Below are positions 10,101-18,165 of a DNA stretch of 64,000 bases, in pieces; positions within the stretch are counted from its first letter, which is position 1; the number at the start of each line of letters is the position of its first letter. The stretch lies in assembly GCA_943736015.1 (NCBI GenBank), contig OX031060.1, positions 14,769,501 to 14,833,500 of the forward strand. The letters are read 5' to 3'. The notes beneath the pieces are model-generated. The model had not been told where the DNA came from, did not search any database, and saw nothing but the letters and a program-made list of their open reading frames with translations. A program made the translations under genes and the position numbers. This stretch comes from Tridacna crocea (Eukaryota > Mollusca > Bivalvia > Cardiida > Cardiidae).

Positions 10101-11761
10101 CAGACACACAGAGAAATAAATAGAGGATTTTTGTTTTTTCAGTGAAAATTTGAAATTTATTTTATCAAGTGAACATCATTGGTAATATTTTAATTAGAAG
10201 CACACTTGTGAAAATAACACAGATGATATTAACGGAATGAAATATGTTTTCAATAGCTTCATACATCATGGTTCTTAAAACTCTAGATTGTGTGGTCAAG
10301 GGATAACTCTTTACCAAACAACAAAATTTCAGACCTGTCCAAATTGAAAGCATTTGCAGACGACAAAATACAGGTGACTGAAAAATTAAAACTTGACTTT
10401 AAAGAGTAGAAAACATTGTGGAAAAGGAGAAAATGCTGGTTACCAGCATTTTCTCCTTTTCACATAGTGTTTTCAGAAGGCTTCTTCCTGAAGGTTGTTT
10501 AAACCAGGGCTTGTTTGGTAAAGGATTAATTACAGATCCAGGGTTTCTGTACCTGACTTCACTTCCAGAGGCAATCCAAGACTTTTCAGGGCAGACTTTT
10601 TCAATGGCAGATTATCTAACTCTACTGCACCTGCAAAATATAAATCATTAACATATGGATCAAACAATACTAGAACTTGTTTTTCTACTTTTCTACCCCC
10701 CCCCCCCCACAAAAAAAAAGATGTCTCCCTCCTTTTGGTGTCAGAAGGATTGATATGTGACAAAGGAAATTTTTTAATTGAAATAATGGGTCATTTTTCT
10801 TTAAGTTTTCAAGCTACAGAGCAGACAAGACATGGAAAAACCATCTGAGAAAAGGAGCACATGCTTGTTACAAATGACTTTAGGGCAGCTCTCTAATTGA
10901 CGATGTTTTCAAACATGATTTACTGCAACACAAAAATTGTCACTGCCTGTGGGTAATGAATTACTTAAAACATTTTTTTTTAAAAACATGCAAGCATTTT
11001 TTCAATTAAAATTTTATCACACAATCCCAGGTTATAATGACTCCGAGAGAGATGCCTTTTGATAACATTGTGGGAAAAGGAGAAAATGCCGGTAACCAGC
11101 ATTTTCTCCTTTTCCCGCATTGTTTTCTACCCTTCCAAAGATAATTTAAGTCTTTGAGTCATATTTATTTTATCGTAAATGCAAATGCTTTCAATTTGGA
11201 GAGATCTGTAATTTTGTCATTTGGTAAAGGACAAAATTTATATAACAATCCCAACTGACAAGTTTTAGACTCTTCCAATGTCAAAGCATCTGTAGACCAC
11301 AGTTTCCAACGAAAATTAAATAGTTTCAGGTCTTTGCTAAAGGGTAAAAAAAATTCTTTTATCCCTGATGTTTTCAAAAGGTTTCTCTGAAAGGGTCGTA
11401 AAAAGTCCAGTTTGTGTGGTATAGGGATAAAATCCCTAAAATCAAAATACATGTAGATAATTATATTTCCTACTTTTGAAAGAAATTTCTTGCCATTGTG
11501 GCTCCCTAATTAAAGTGATACAGGGAAAAATAAAAACAGATGAGCTAGCAGAAAGAGAGCCAGCCCACCTTGCCTACACAAGGGAGAAAAGTAGAAAAGA
11601 GAAAACCTGAAAAAAGAGAAAACCTGTCAAAAAAGACTAAATACCTTGAAGAAGTGCAATGGAAAGCTGATCTGTGTTTAGATTCTCCACATATTCCCCA
11701 ACATATGTGTTGAGGACCCAAGCAGCCAGTCCCTCCAACATCTTCAGATATCATCTATTTC
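873..11761 (-). CDS. VPS13D: VPS13D, N-terminal part (9 coding exons, continues off left edge)
   Basis: VPS13D is a bridge-like lipid transfer protein acting at ER-mitochondria, peroxisome and Golgi contacts; its N-terminal chorein domain forms the mouth of the lipid groove. Joining nine exons with canonical GT-AG junctions gives 328 codons plus 2 nt, with every junction in phase. The start [20 protein letters not shown] matches the VPS13D paralogue rather than VPS13A/B/C in my recollection of the family. Further matching blocks are [43 protein letters not shown] and RKYIRWRP. The family protein exceeds 4000 residues, so over 90% lies outside. Introns hold 15-20 family A MITEs. Identity is secure; the 5' UTR upstream of 11761 was not located. 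Confidence 0.92.
1213..1439 (-). mobile_element. family A MITE, full length
   Basis: TTAA-CTCTTTACC at the left and GGTAAAGAG-TTAA at the right enclose the long arm and a palindrome with the variant apex GCTGGCCACCAGC. Confidence 0.88.
2088..2138 (-). CDS. VPS13D: VPS13D coding exon 8 (51 nt)
   Basis: This micro-sized exon encodes [17 protein letters not shown] (residues 232-248). Acceptor GCTTTTCAG, donor AAG|GTATGT, phase 0 to 0. It is far below usual ORF length cut-offs, so it is easily missed. Confidence 0.87.
2474..2702 (+). mobile_element. family A MITE, full length
   Basis: Bounded by TTAACCTACTACC and GATAATGGG-TTAA, with a palindrome somewhat decayed in its right half (CAAAATTTTCTCC). 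Confidence 0.88.
2823..2948 (-). CDS. VPS13D: VPS13D coding exon 7
   Basis: Encodes residues 190-231, from [20 protein letters not shown] to GGLDRDDMA, the segment before the exon encoding DHLMREMY. Acceptor TTTGTAG, donor GCT|GTAAGT, phase 0 to 0. Confidence 0.9.
3036..3192 (+). mobile_element. family A MITE, internally deleted
   Basis: Intact termini (TTAACCCTTTACC, GGTAAAGAGTTAA) but only about 157 bp. The palindrome apex and part of the long arm are missing, so GGAGAAAAGGCTCCTTTTCC forms a new short hairpin. Confidence 0.85.
3385..3613 (-). mobile_element. family A MITE, full length
   Basis: TTAACCCTTTCCC to GGGAAAGGGTTAA, minus orientation, palindrome apex GCTGGTTACTTGC with one arm mutated. 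Confidence 0.87.
3647..3870 (+). mobile_element. family A MITE, full length
   Basis: TTAA-ACCTGTACC to GGTAAAGAG-TTAA with apex GCTGGTAACCAGC. It starts only 34 bp after the preceding copy. Confidence 0.87.
3910..4026 (-). CDS. VPS13D: VPS13D coding exon 6
   Basis: Encodes [20 protein letters not shown], then [19 protein letters not shown] (residues 151-189). The VHIRYED and PFAFGI motifs are hallmarks of VPS13. Acceptor ATTTTAG, donor TGG|GTAAGA, phase 0 to 0. Confidence 0.93.
4076..4312 (+). mobile_element. family A MITE, eroded ends
   Basis: Recognisable across its length, but the left TTAA is lost and the right end reads GGTAAAGAGTGAA. Confidence 0.8.
4352..4580 (+). mobile_element. family A MITE, diverged
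   Basis: TTAACCCTTTGTC to GTAATAAGTTAA; the palindrome has several unpaired changes, indicating an old copy. Confidence 0.8.
4682..4830 (+). mobile_element. family A MITE, right arm replaced
   Basis: Left arm and palindrome present, then the sequence jumps to AAAGGTAAAGGG, losing most of the long arm. Confidence 0.75.
4832..5003 (+). repeat. family C MITE-like element (GAGCATGGCTCA end)
   Basis: Shares the internal hairpin CAGCCTGTGCGGAGTGCACAGGCTGA and the right end CAACAGAGCATGGCTCA with copies near 7600, 27000, 40450, 45800 and 49700. Confidence 0.65.
5024..5251 (-). mobile_element. family A MITE, GCTCGTTACGAGC subfamily
   Basis: Same termini and long arm as family A, but the palindrome reads GAGAAATTGCTCGTTACGAG and continues symmetrically, so both arms differ from the main subfamily in a matched way. 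Confidence 0.85.
5460..5543 (-). CDS. VPS13D: VPS13D coding exon 5
   Basis: Encodes 28 residues (123-150) including [20 protein letters not shown]. It aligns to the family segment that runs into the LKI-VHIRYED strand. Acceptor CTTTTTCAG, donor CAG|GTATGC, phase 0 to 0. Confidence 0.9.
5722..5949 (+). mobile_element. family A MITE, full length
   Basis: TTAA-ACCATTACC to GGTCATGAG-TTAA with apex GCTGGTGACCAGC. Confidence 0.87.
5985..6032. repeat. family D palindrome
   Basis: AAGATCAGACTGCACAGAAC followed by its near inverse ATGCAGTCTGATCTT. Other copies lie at 9357, 43826 and 47718. Confidence 0.65.
6381..6597 (+). mobile_element. family A MITE, apex deleted
   Basis: TTAACTCTTTACC to GGTAAAGAC-TTAA; the right palindrome arm is replaced by AACCAGTGTAACCAATG. 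Confidence 0.83.
6640..6866 (+). mobile_element. family A MITE, full length
   Basis: TTAACCAATTACC to GGTAATGAGTTAA, ending 100 bp before the donor-side edge of VPS13D exon 4. Confidence 0.87.
6966..7043 (-). CDS. VPS13D: VPS13D coding exon 4
   Basis: Encodes 26 residues, [20 protein letters not shown] then LEAKMQ (97-122). This charged helix follows the first chorein strands in VPS13 proteins. Acceptor CTAACAG, donor CAG|GTATAC, phase 0 to 0. Confidence 0.9.
7085..7288 (+). mobile_element. family A MITE
   Basis: TTAACTCTTCACC to GGGAAAGAGTTAA with two small deletions, 42 bp from VPS13D exon 4. Confidence 0.86.
7312..7454 (+). repeat. family A MITE, right half
   Basis: Starts inside the palindrome (ACCAGCATTTTCTCC) and runs to GGTAAAGAGTTAA. 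Confidence 0.8.
7500..7681 (+). repeat. family C MITE-like element
   Basis: Carries CCCAGGTCAGCCTGCATGGA and ends GATGCATTAAACCTCC...ACAGAGCATGGCTCA. This preserves the unoccupied GATGCATTAA site that is filled by a family A copy at 45970. Confidence 0.65.
7780..8009 (+). mobile_element. family A MITE
   Basis: Ends TTGACCCTTTAAC and GGTAAAGAGTTAG, both TTAAs mutated; the palindrome apex is shortened. Confidence 0.8.
8135..8313. mobile_element. family E foldback element
   Basis: Arms GGGCCCGTATTCACCAACCA and its inverse TGGTTGGTGAATACTGGCCC enclose further pairing (AACTTCTGATTGGCTAAACC). Relatives lie at 9110 and 31191. Confidence 0.8.
8534..8646 (-). CDS. VPS13D: VPS13D coding exon 3
   Basis: Encodes [20 protein letters not shown], then [18 protein letters not shown] (residues 59-96). 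Acceptor TTAAAG, donor GAG|GTAATG, ends in phase 0. It completes the chorein_N core. Confidence 0.92.
8673..8900 (+). mobile_element. family A MITE, full length
   Basis: TTAACCCCTTATC to GGTAAAGAG-TTAA. Its right TTAA (8897-8900) is shared with the family B copy that follows. Confidence 0.87.
8897..9085 (+). mobile_element. family B MITE, hairpin half deleted
   Basis: TTAA-ACCTTTACTCCAAAG to GGTAAAGGGTTAA. The right arm of the palindrome is gone after GAAATTGCTCG. Confidence 0.83.
9110..9260. repeat. family E foldback, partial
   Basis: Left arm GTATTCACCTACCATTCT plus AACTTCTGATTGGCTAACCC and its inverse TTTGGCCAATCAGAA; the outer right arm is lost. Confidence 0.65.
9437..9655 (-). mobile_element. 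family A MITE, left terminus lost
   Basis: From the long arm to GGTAAAGGG-TTAA with an uninterrupted palindrome around GCTGGTTACCAGC. Confidence 0.85.
9849..10080 (-). mobile_element. family A MITE, diverged
   Basis: CAACTCTTTACC to GGGAAAGAATTAG, apex GCTGGTTGCCAGT. Confidence 0.82.
10240..10303 (-). repeat. family A right-end fragment abutting the next copy
   Basis: ATGTTTTCAATAGCTTC then ACTCTAGATTGTGTGGTCAA, the short arm of a copy apparently interrupted by the 10303 element. Confidence 0.6.
10303..10529 (-). mobile_element. family A MITE, full length
   Basis: ATAACTCTTTACC to GGTAAAGGA-TTAA, ending 24 bp from VPS13D coding exon 2. Confidence 0.86.
10553..10630 (-). CDS. VPS13D: VPS13D coding exon 2
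   Basis: Encodes residues 33-58, [20 protein letters not shown] and following, the classic second segment of the chorein domain. Acceptor TTTTGCAG, donor TCAG|GTACAG, phase 1 to 1. Confidence 0.92.
11010..11232 (+). mobile_element. family A MITE, left terminus lost
   Basis: Begins ATCACACAATCCC. The palindrome carries matching CG changes (GCCGGTAACC, TTTTCCCGC). Confidence 0.8.
11233..11436 (-). repeat. family A MITE, strongly diverged
   Basis: Only the arms remain alignable (GTCAAAGCATCTGTAGACCA, GATGTTTTCAAAAGG, GTGTGGTATAGGG); the left palindrome arm is lost. Confidence 0.6.
11645..11761 (-). CDS. VPS13D: VPS13D exon with start codon
   Basis: The ATG is at 11741-11739 with an in-frame TGA four codons upstream. 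The exon encodes residues 1-32 ([20 protein letters not shown]...). Acceptor TTTCAG is at 11762-11767, so a non-coding exon must lie upstream; the donor is AAG|GTATTT. It ends in phase 1. Confidence 0.92.
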
Positions 11762-11804
11762 CTGAAAGTATAAAAAGAATCATGAGTATTCTTGTATTAA
11801 AACT

Positions 11805-12027
11805 CTTTAATCTTTATGCATGGTAAAATTTTAGAATGGTCAAACCAAAACCATTTGAGAACTACAAATCACCAAACCTTCAAAAAAGTGATCCTAACAC
11901 TGTAACATACCCTTGAAAGGGGTAAATAAACATTGTGGGAAAAAGAGAAGATGCTGGTGTCTGCAATGTTTTCAAAAGGCTACTTTTTCAGGGTCATGAA
12001 AATCAGGCTTGTTTGGAAAAGGGTTAG
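11805..12027 (-). repeat. family A MITE, diverged
   Basis: Recognised by AAACATTGTGGGAAAAAGAG, TTTTCAAAAGGCTAC and the end TTGGAAAAGGGTTA; the right palindrome arm is missing. Confidence 0.65.
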
Positions 12028-12199
12028 CAATGAATTTGCTACCTGGAACTGTTATGATCTAGAAATATTTTTTAGTGTTGTGGTCTAGTATGAAAATTTC
12101 TTTTTTTTTTTTACCTTCAATCATTTGACAAGGGTGATCTCATTTATTTAACCCTAAAATAAACTCAACATACTTCTTCAGCATAGAAATAAAGCTCAT

Positions 12200-12425
12200 T
12201 TAACCCATTACCACACAATCCCTACCTTTGACGAACCTGACAAAGAAGCCTTTAGAAAACGTGAGAAAAGGAGAAAATGCTGGTAACCAGCATTTTCTCC
12301 TTTTCCCACAATGTTTTCTTCCCTTCACAAAACAAATTTCAAATTTTCAGTCACTTTTATTTTGTAGTGTGCAAATGCTTTCAATTTGGATCAGTCTATT
12401 AATTTGTCATTTGGTGACGAGTTAA
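12200..12425 (+). mobile_element. family A MITE, full length
   Basis: TTAACCCATTACC to GGTGACGAGTTAA, well-preserved palindrome. Confidence 0.87.
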
Positions 12426-12689
12426 TATCACCTTGAATGCAGTCCAGAAAGTCCCAGCAATGGAGACAAAGAAGATCACCGACCAGGTTGCATGTTTTGT
12501 GTAATCTGATCTTGATCAACATTAAGTGCAAAGGCAACTAGAACTGTAAAAGGTACTGCAAGGGTTGACAAGGAAGACATTTTAAATTCCCCCAGGGCTT
12601 AAATTTAGCAAGTTACTACACAAGTATAACATTTTAAACCCTTACAAAAAAAAAATATTGAAAAAATTGTGAAAAAATGAATCGCCTGT

Positions 12690-13358
12690 TGATCCTCCAT
12701 CACACAGTATTGAGTTTTAACGACCCTATAAAACAGGCTTTGAGCCACTTATACACAATTTTTATTAGTAAGAAATTAGCTTCACAAAGAATCCCTTTAC
12801 CATGCAGTCCCGAGTTTAATGACCCTGAGAAAAAAGACTTTTGAAAACATTGTGAGAAAAGGAGAAAATGCTGGTTACTTTCTCCTTTTCCCATGAACTT
12901 TTTTAACCTTTAACCCATTACTACACAATCCCTACTTTTGGTGATCCTGAGAAAGAAGCCTCTAGAAAACATTGTGGGAAAAACAATGCTGGTTACCAGC
13001 ATTTTATCCTTTTTCCACAAAGTTTTCAAAAGGCTTCTTTCCCAGGAGCATCAAAAGTCTGCATTGTGTGGTAAAGGGTTATGATAAAAGGAGAAAATGC
13101 TGGTTACTAGCACTTTCTGCTTTCCCCCATGAACTTTTCCCAAATAATCCTTGGTTTTTATGATCCCGAGAAAGAAGCCTTCTGAAAACATTGTGGGAAA
13201 AGGATAAGATGCTGGTAACCACCATTTTCTTCTTTTCCCAAAATGTTTTCAACTCCTTCCAACACAAATTTCAGTTTTCTAATAGCATTTATTTTGTCAT
13301 CTGCAAATGCTTTCAATTTGGACAGGTCTAAAATTTTGTTGTTTGGTAATGAGTTAAG
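12690..13358. repeat. nested cluster of family A MITEs
   Basis: At least three copies interleave. Minus/plus halves occupy 12785-12905 and 13082-13358. Between them at about 12911-13080 is a fully symmetric copy whose two ends are both the short arm (ACACAATCCCTAC at left, GCATTGTGTGGTAAAGGG at right). The segment CTTTCTCCTTTTCCCATGAA is repeated in similar form on both sides of that inner copy. Confidence 0.7.
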
Positions 13359-13700
13359 AAACAAATCCAATCAAGTGAACCACACTTAATTTGTTGTCTT
13401 AATTTGTTGTCTTAATTCGGACCAGTCTAAATATCATTGTGTGGCTAAATGGTCTATGTGTAACCTTAATAGACCTTGATAGATGAAATGGACACTCACC
13501 TAAGATATATACCATATACGGAAACTTTTTGGGTGTTTTTTTTTTCTACTCGGCATAGAACCAGGTAGTGTAGATCAGAACCAGACTGCACATTTGCAGC
13601 CAAACCTGGGTTCATTTTATGATACACATCACTCCAGTTAACATGAGTAAACATCAACCTCAGTTTTTAAATAGTGCAATTTTAAAAGATTATGCTATTG

Positions 13701-15163
13701 CAGGGCTTTTTTTTTTCTTTTTATAATTGAGACCGATCTTCGGTGACTTCCCAATTGCAAAAAGCATCTTTTTTCCCAACTGTGGCAGAAGAATTTCCCA
13801 ATTTTGCTGAAAGGATTTCCCAATTTTGCTGGAAAAATTTCTCTTGATACCATGCTGATATTCCTAATAAGTTAAAATAACAATTTCTCAAAAGCTATTT
13901 CAAATGACCAGAGACAAAACTCATTATTTAGCAGTAATTGAAACCGAAAGCAGGGTTTTTTTCTATTTGTGACTCAGATGACTGCATAGCAGTAAGGCCG
14001 AAATGTTGCATTTTCTTGGTGCCATTTGGTTTGTTTAATGGAGGCTTTCTTGACCAAATGAAGTTTTTTTTTTTGTGTGCATCATAACACTGCACATAGA
14101 CTGATAACCGTTGTCATTTCCCTATCTTTCCATATTAAATCCTTTGATATGTTCTATAATTGTTTGTCTTTTGTAAAAACTTACAAGATGACAAAATAGT
14201 TTTCTTAACACTATGGAACACATTCGTACTCGGTTGCAGTCAACATACTAAAAAAAACAAACAAACACGCTGTATCCATGCAAAACATGTCAAGAACCGA
14301 AAAACATGACAAAAAGTTTGTTAAATAAAAGGGCTGCAGATGGTAAAGGCCAGCATAGCCTTTTTACTTTCGGCGTGAAACGATTTAATTCTTTTCTGAT
14401 CTATCTACAGATAATCAAATCTCCGAATATTTAGTCTCAATCTGAGGTGCTGGCTCTGTCGGGCATTGCCGATCTCCCTTTGTCTGAAGACTAGACAAAT
14501 TATTACCACTGCACATGATGCAAACTCTACATTTCCAGACATAATATCCAAGCCTAGCCTTGTAACTTCCACAGATAATGATTCCTTTGTATCATATGAT
14601 GGCCGAAAAGCAGTTCTTCTAAACTTTAAAGTACTAACTCCAGCACCCATGGGTGTACCAAGATATTGTTAATAAGGGCTCTAAGCCTATATGTGCAAAT
14701 TCTGTGAGATATTTGGCCAAAGTTTAACTCATTACCACACGAGGAAATTTTGGACTGGTCCAAATTGAAAGCATTTGCAGACGACAAAATAAAGGTGACT
14801 GGAAAATAGAAATTTGTTCTGGAAAGGGTAGAAAACACTGTGGGAAAAGGAGAAAATGCTGGTTACCAGCATTTTCTCCTTTTCCCACAGTGTTTTCAAA
14901 AGGCTTCTTTCTCAGGGACGTCAAAAGTAGGGATTGAGTGGTAATGGGTTAAGCAGTTAAAGTTTGAATGTTGAATTTGTTTCATTTGAGAATTAAATCG
15001 CTGCACCTTCTTTTTACTGTATATATGTACACTGCCATTAATTTGTTTTACTGATGTACATTGACAGTCTGTCTGATTATTCCCAATTTGGCCAAAATCG
15101 CGCTTGAATTCCCCAAAATGAAAGGCTAAGGTTCCTTTCCAATTTTTTGAAAAAAAAGCCCTG
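13701..15163. mobile_element. hAT-like non-autonomous element, 1.46 kb
   Basis: Terminal inverted repeats CAGGGCTTTTTTTT and AAAAAAAAGCCCTG. Both flanks carry TATTG (13696-13700 and 15164-15168). Subterminal TTCCCAATTTTGCTGAAAGG-type repeats sit inside the left end and a related TTCCCAATTTGG inside the right. CAGGG termini and clustered subterminal repeats suit hAT, although an 8-bp duplication would be expected and only 5 bp match. No transposase was recognised; the 81-codon frame at 14405-14650 has no identifiable motif. A family A MITE (14724-14952) is nested within. Confidence 0.6.
14724..14952 (-). mobile_element. family A MITE nested in hAT-like element
   Basis: TTAACTCATTACC to GGTAATGGG-TTAA. 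The palindrome runs unbroken from GAAAACACTGTGGG to its mirror CCCACAGTGTTTTC, with a matched AC/GT change in both arms. Confidence 0.88.
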
Positions 15164-15201
15164 TATTGGTATATAATGTTAGTGATTAAAAAAAAAACTG
15201 T

Positions 15202-15430
15202 TTAACCCATTACCAGACAATCCCTACTTTTGACGACCCTGAGAAAGAAGCCTTTAGAAAACATTGTGGCAAAAGGAAAAAATGCTGGTAACCAGCATTT
15301 TATTTTTTTCCCACAATGTTTTATACCCTTCACAAAACAAATTTCAAATTTTAATCACTTTTATTTTGTGGTCTGCAAATGCTTTCGATTTGGACAAACC
15401 TTAAATTTTGTTGTTTGGTAATGAGTTCAA
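15202..15430 (+). mobile_element. family A MITE, full length
   Basis: TTAACCCATTACC to GGTAATGAGTTCAA, 48 bp outside the left target duplication of the Mutator-like element. Confidence 0.86.
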
Positions 15431-15486
15431 CAAAATTGAAATATCAGCCTGGTTGAAATTTTCTTGTCAAATGACTTGATGAAAGG

Positions 15487-15978
15487 CGGTCATACTAAAA
15501 CACGCCGTACCAGAAAAACACGCCGTACCATACGCCGTACGGATTAAAACACGCCGTACCAAAATGTGAATTATAGTGAATGCTTTTTTTGGTACTTTTA
15601 TATTGAAAAACATATAATCTAACCTAAGTAGCGATATTACCAGCCAATTTTTCATATTTGTCAAGTTATTTGCCAATTTTAGACATTCTTGTACGGGACG
15701 ACCAACAGGTGCCCGTTACGCCGTACCAATTACATGAGCGCCGTACGGATTTTGAGGCACAAAACAACTAAATTAACTAGAATGTATGGCACAATATGCA
15801 ATTATCTACTTATTTACCAGTTCATGTTGTTCTATTTCATGTCTTACAGAGGTTGCAGGTACATTGCAAGCATTTATCCAGCAGATGTTTACAGAAGGGA
15901 AATAACTCTGAAATTTATACAGAGAACTTTACGTAAAACATCAGTTCAATGAAACCTTGTGGAAAAACGAGAAATTGC
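15487..15978 (+). repeat. left TIR of Mutator-like element
   Basis: Near-inverse of 18150-18643 along its length, including ATATAATCTAACCTAAG, TACGGGACGACCAACAGGTG and GGAAATAACTCTG segments. The repeated ACGCCGTACC cluster at 15499-15560 may be a transposase-binding region. Confidence 0.85.
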
Positions 15979-15984
15979 TTATGA

Positions 15985-16171
15985 CCGTTTCTCTTATTTT
16001 CAGATCCGGAAAAATAAGGCTTTTGAAAATATCCTGGGAAAAAGACAAAATACTAGTAACCAGTATTTTCTCCTTCTCATATAATGTTTTCTACCCTCCA
16101 AGAACAAATTTCAGTTGTGTCATCTGCAAATTTAGAACAGTCTACAATTTTGTCGTTTGGTAAAAAGTTAA
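15985..16171 (+). repeat. family A MITE, left end lost, inside MULE
   Basis: Diverged core (CTAGTAACCAGTATTTTCTCC), long arm, and right end GGTAAAAAGTTAA. Confidence 0.75.
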
Positions 16172-16279
16172 TGATTGTAGAACGTGGACTGTATTTTTTA
16201 ATTCTTTAATCAATTTTTTCCATTTAGTGCTGGTTTTTCCATGCTGTATCGTTGCGCACTGTGAAAAAATTGACTTTTA

Positions 16280-16408
16280 TCCATACGTCAAATTTTAGAC
16301 CCATCCAAACTGAAACAGATTGCAGACGACAATTGTAAACTTGATGAAAATGGCGGAGAGTTCTCCAAAAGGGTAGAAAACACGGTATGGAAAAATAAGG
16401 ATAGGTGA
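16280..16408 (-). repeat. family A MITE fragment
   Basis: Long arm of the GCTCG subfamily (CAGATTGCAGACGACAATTG, AAAGGGTAGAAAACAC); nothing beyond the start of the palindrome. Confidence 0.6.
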
Positions 16409-16557
16409 TCTTAGATACACCCAATTTGTGTGCCCTAAGTAACACTTTCTCAACCTTTACATGTGCCGATTTGAATGATATCTTCCGAAAATTGTCATCA
16501 CAACTCTTGCAATCAATAAACTGTAAATAAATATTGAGATAGATCTATTCTATTTTT

Positions 16558-17060
16558 TATGTCCCCGCATCGGAAGATTTGGGCCATATAGCTTTACCCT
16601 TGTCCGCCTGTCCGTCTGCATAAACGTGGGCATTAGTGTTTCACAAACACGTGTTCTTTTCTTTTGTCCCGGTGATTTTTGTTTACCAATAAAAAATGTA
16701 AAGAAATTTGACTAACAAATGTTGATTGATTGATTTTATGGTGATTTACGCCACTTTAAGTACATTATTTCACTGCGGAAGCTCACATATTCATTTACTT
16801 CCTGTTTTTGCCAGTACTAGGCAAGGGCCCTGAATTTTCTGGCCTCAGGAAATCCCTGAGAAAGTCCCCATTTTCGCGTCATTTTTATTTGTTGAGAAAG
16901 GGGATGATGAGGGTAACGTCTTTTCCTGTTTACTTCAACGTATTGGCACTGAAAAGGGCCGGTTTTAAGACATTTTTTCGCAAAGATAGATTTCTGTGAA
17001 ATTGGTGGCCTTAGCAAGGGCCATTGGTGTTTGGAAGGGTCATTATCGGTTGGCACTTAG
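16558..17060. other. MULE interior, low-information sequence
   Basis: Contains a short GTCCGCCTGTCCGTCTG run typical of mollusc repeats and repeated GGGCCATT words. Two overlapping open frames here have no recognisable motif. Confidence 0.4.
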
Positions 17061-17112
17061 AAGGGCCATTTTCTTACAGTCACACATTTAAGGAAACATG
17101 GCTTTATTATAC

Positions 17113-17353
17113 CTGATCTGTTTCCACAAGCAGCGATGTTTCCATCTGCTAAGCGGAACAGCTTCATCCCTTCTTGGAGGTATTTCTTCACATTAAGTGT
17201 GATGATGACTTGCGAGCCCTTCTTCAGTAGGGTCTTGGAAGCGGCGAAGTGAATGTACTGGCGATTCATTGTCCTCAAGCCTTCTTCTTTTATGTGTTCG
17301 TAGGCTTGTAATGTAGTGCCTTCAGAGCAGTATTCAATTCCTTTTGGTCTTAT
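17113..17353 (-). pseudogene. TPT1/KptA-like tRNA 2'-phosphotransferase exon captured in MULE
   Basis: Read on the minus strand from the stop at 17356-17354, the frame encodes GIEYCSEGTTLQAYEHIKEE, GLRTMNRQYIHFAASKTLLK and VKKYLQEGMKLFRLADGNIA, ending at a plausible donor CAG|GTATAA. This follows the C-terminal lobe of KptA/TPT1: GT...I..GL..M.R..IHFA, then a hydrophobic strand, then G..(F)R.A(D/N)G. TPT1 removes the 2'-phosphate from spliced tRNA using NAD. The usual HGT reads EGT here and the N-terminal lobe with its Arg-His residues was not found, so it is probably a captured fragment. Alternatively it is one exon of a diverged gene. No acceptor with a pyrimidine tract is evident. Confidence 0.6.
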
Positions 17354-17366
17354 CTATTTTGGTCAT

Positions 17367-17561
17367 CTAAACCTTTCCCAGACAACCCTTTTTTAAGTGT
17401 CTGCAGTATAAATCTTTTGAAAATACTGTGAAAACAAGAAATTGCTCTTGTGTTCTAACCTTTTGGAGAACTTCCCACCATTTTCACCAAGTTTTAAATT
17501 GTCGTCTGCAAACTAGTTCAGTTTGGGAGAGTCTAATTTTTTTTGTTTGGGAAAGGGTTAA
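17367..17561 (+). repeat. family A MITE, GCTCG subfamily, diverged
   Basis: CTAAACCTTTCCCAGACAAC to GGGAAAGGG-TTAA. It abuts the upstream side of the TPT1-like exon. Confidence 0.7.
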
Positions 17562-17623
17562 TTTATTCACAGTGTGCAACGATACTAACTGTAAAACACC
17601 AGAACTAGTAATGTAAAAATGGA

Positions 17624-17844
17624 TTAACCCATTACCACACAATCCCTACTTTTGACGCCCCTGAGAAAGAAGCCTAGAGAAAACATTGTGGGAAAAGGAG
17701 AAAATTCTGGTAACCAGCATTTTCTCCTTTTCCCACAATCTTTCCTATCCTTCACAAAACAAATTTCAAATTTTCAGTCACTTTTGTCGTCTGCTAATGC
17801 TTTCAATTTGGATGTCTAAATATTGTCGTGTGGTAATGAGTTAA
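17624..17844 (+). mobile_element. family A MITE, full length
   Basis: TTAACCCATTACC to GGTAATGAGTTAA with a small deletion in the long arm. Confidence 0.86.
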
Positions 17845-18011
17845 TTAATGAATGAAAAAATATAACTGAGTTTTAATATTACAAATTCATAAAATAGTAC
17901 CTAGTTTAAAATAATAACAGTGAAATAAACTAAAAACAAAAGGACTCATCGTAGAACAACATCCACGTCGTTGAGTCTGAAAACATTTTAAGGGCAAAAA
18001 GTTGTATGTAC

Positions 18012-18165
18012 AACCATTTAATCTTAACCAAACGACAATTTTCAAATGTTCCAAATTTGCTGACGACACAAATGAAATTTGTTAGGGGAGGGTTACCAAC
18101 ATTTTCTTCTTTTCCCAAAATATTTTCAATAACCTTGTTTTTCAAGACCAGCAATTTCTTATTTT
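18012..18165 (-). repeat. family A MITE, degenerate
   Basis: TTAACCAAACGACAATTTTC, TTTGCTGACGACACAAATGA and AACATTTTCTTCTTTTCCC remain recognisable. Confidence 0.55.

Noticed and set aside
14405-14672. Overlapping open frames on both strands inside the hAT-like element
   Set aside because: Neither translation shows a transposase or host motif, and a frame open on both strands is weak evidence; kept only as part of the element.
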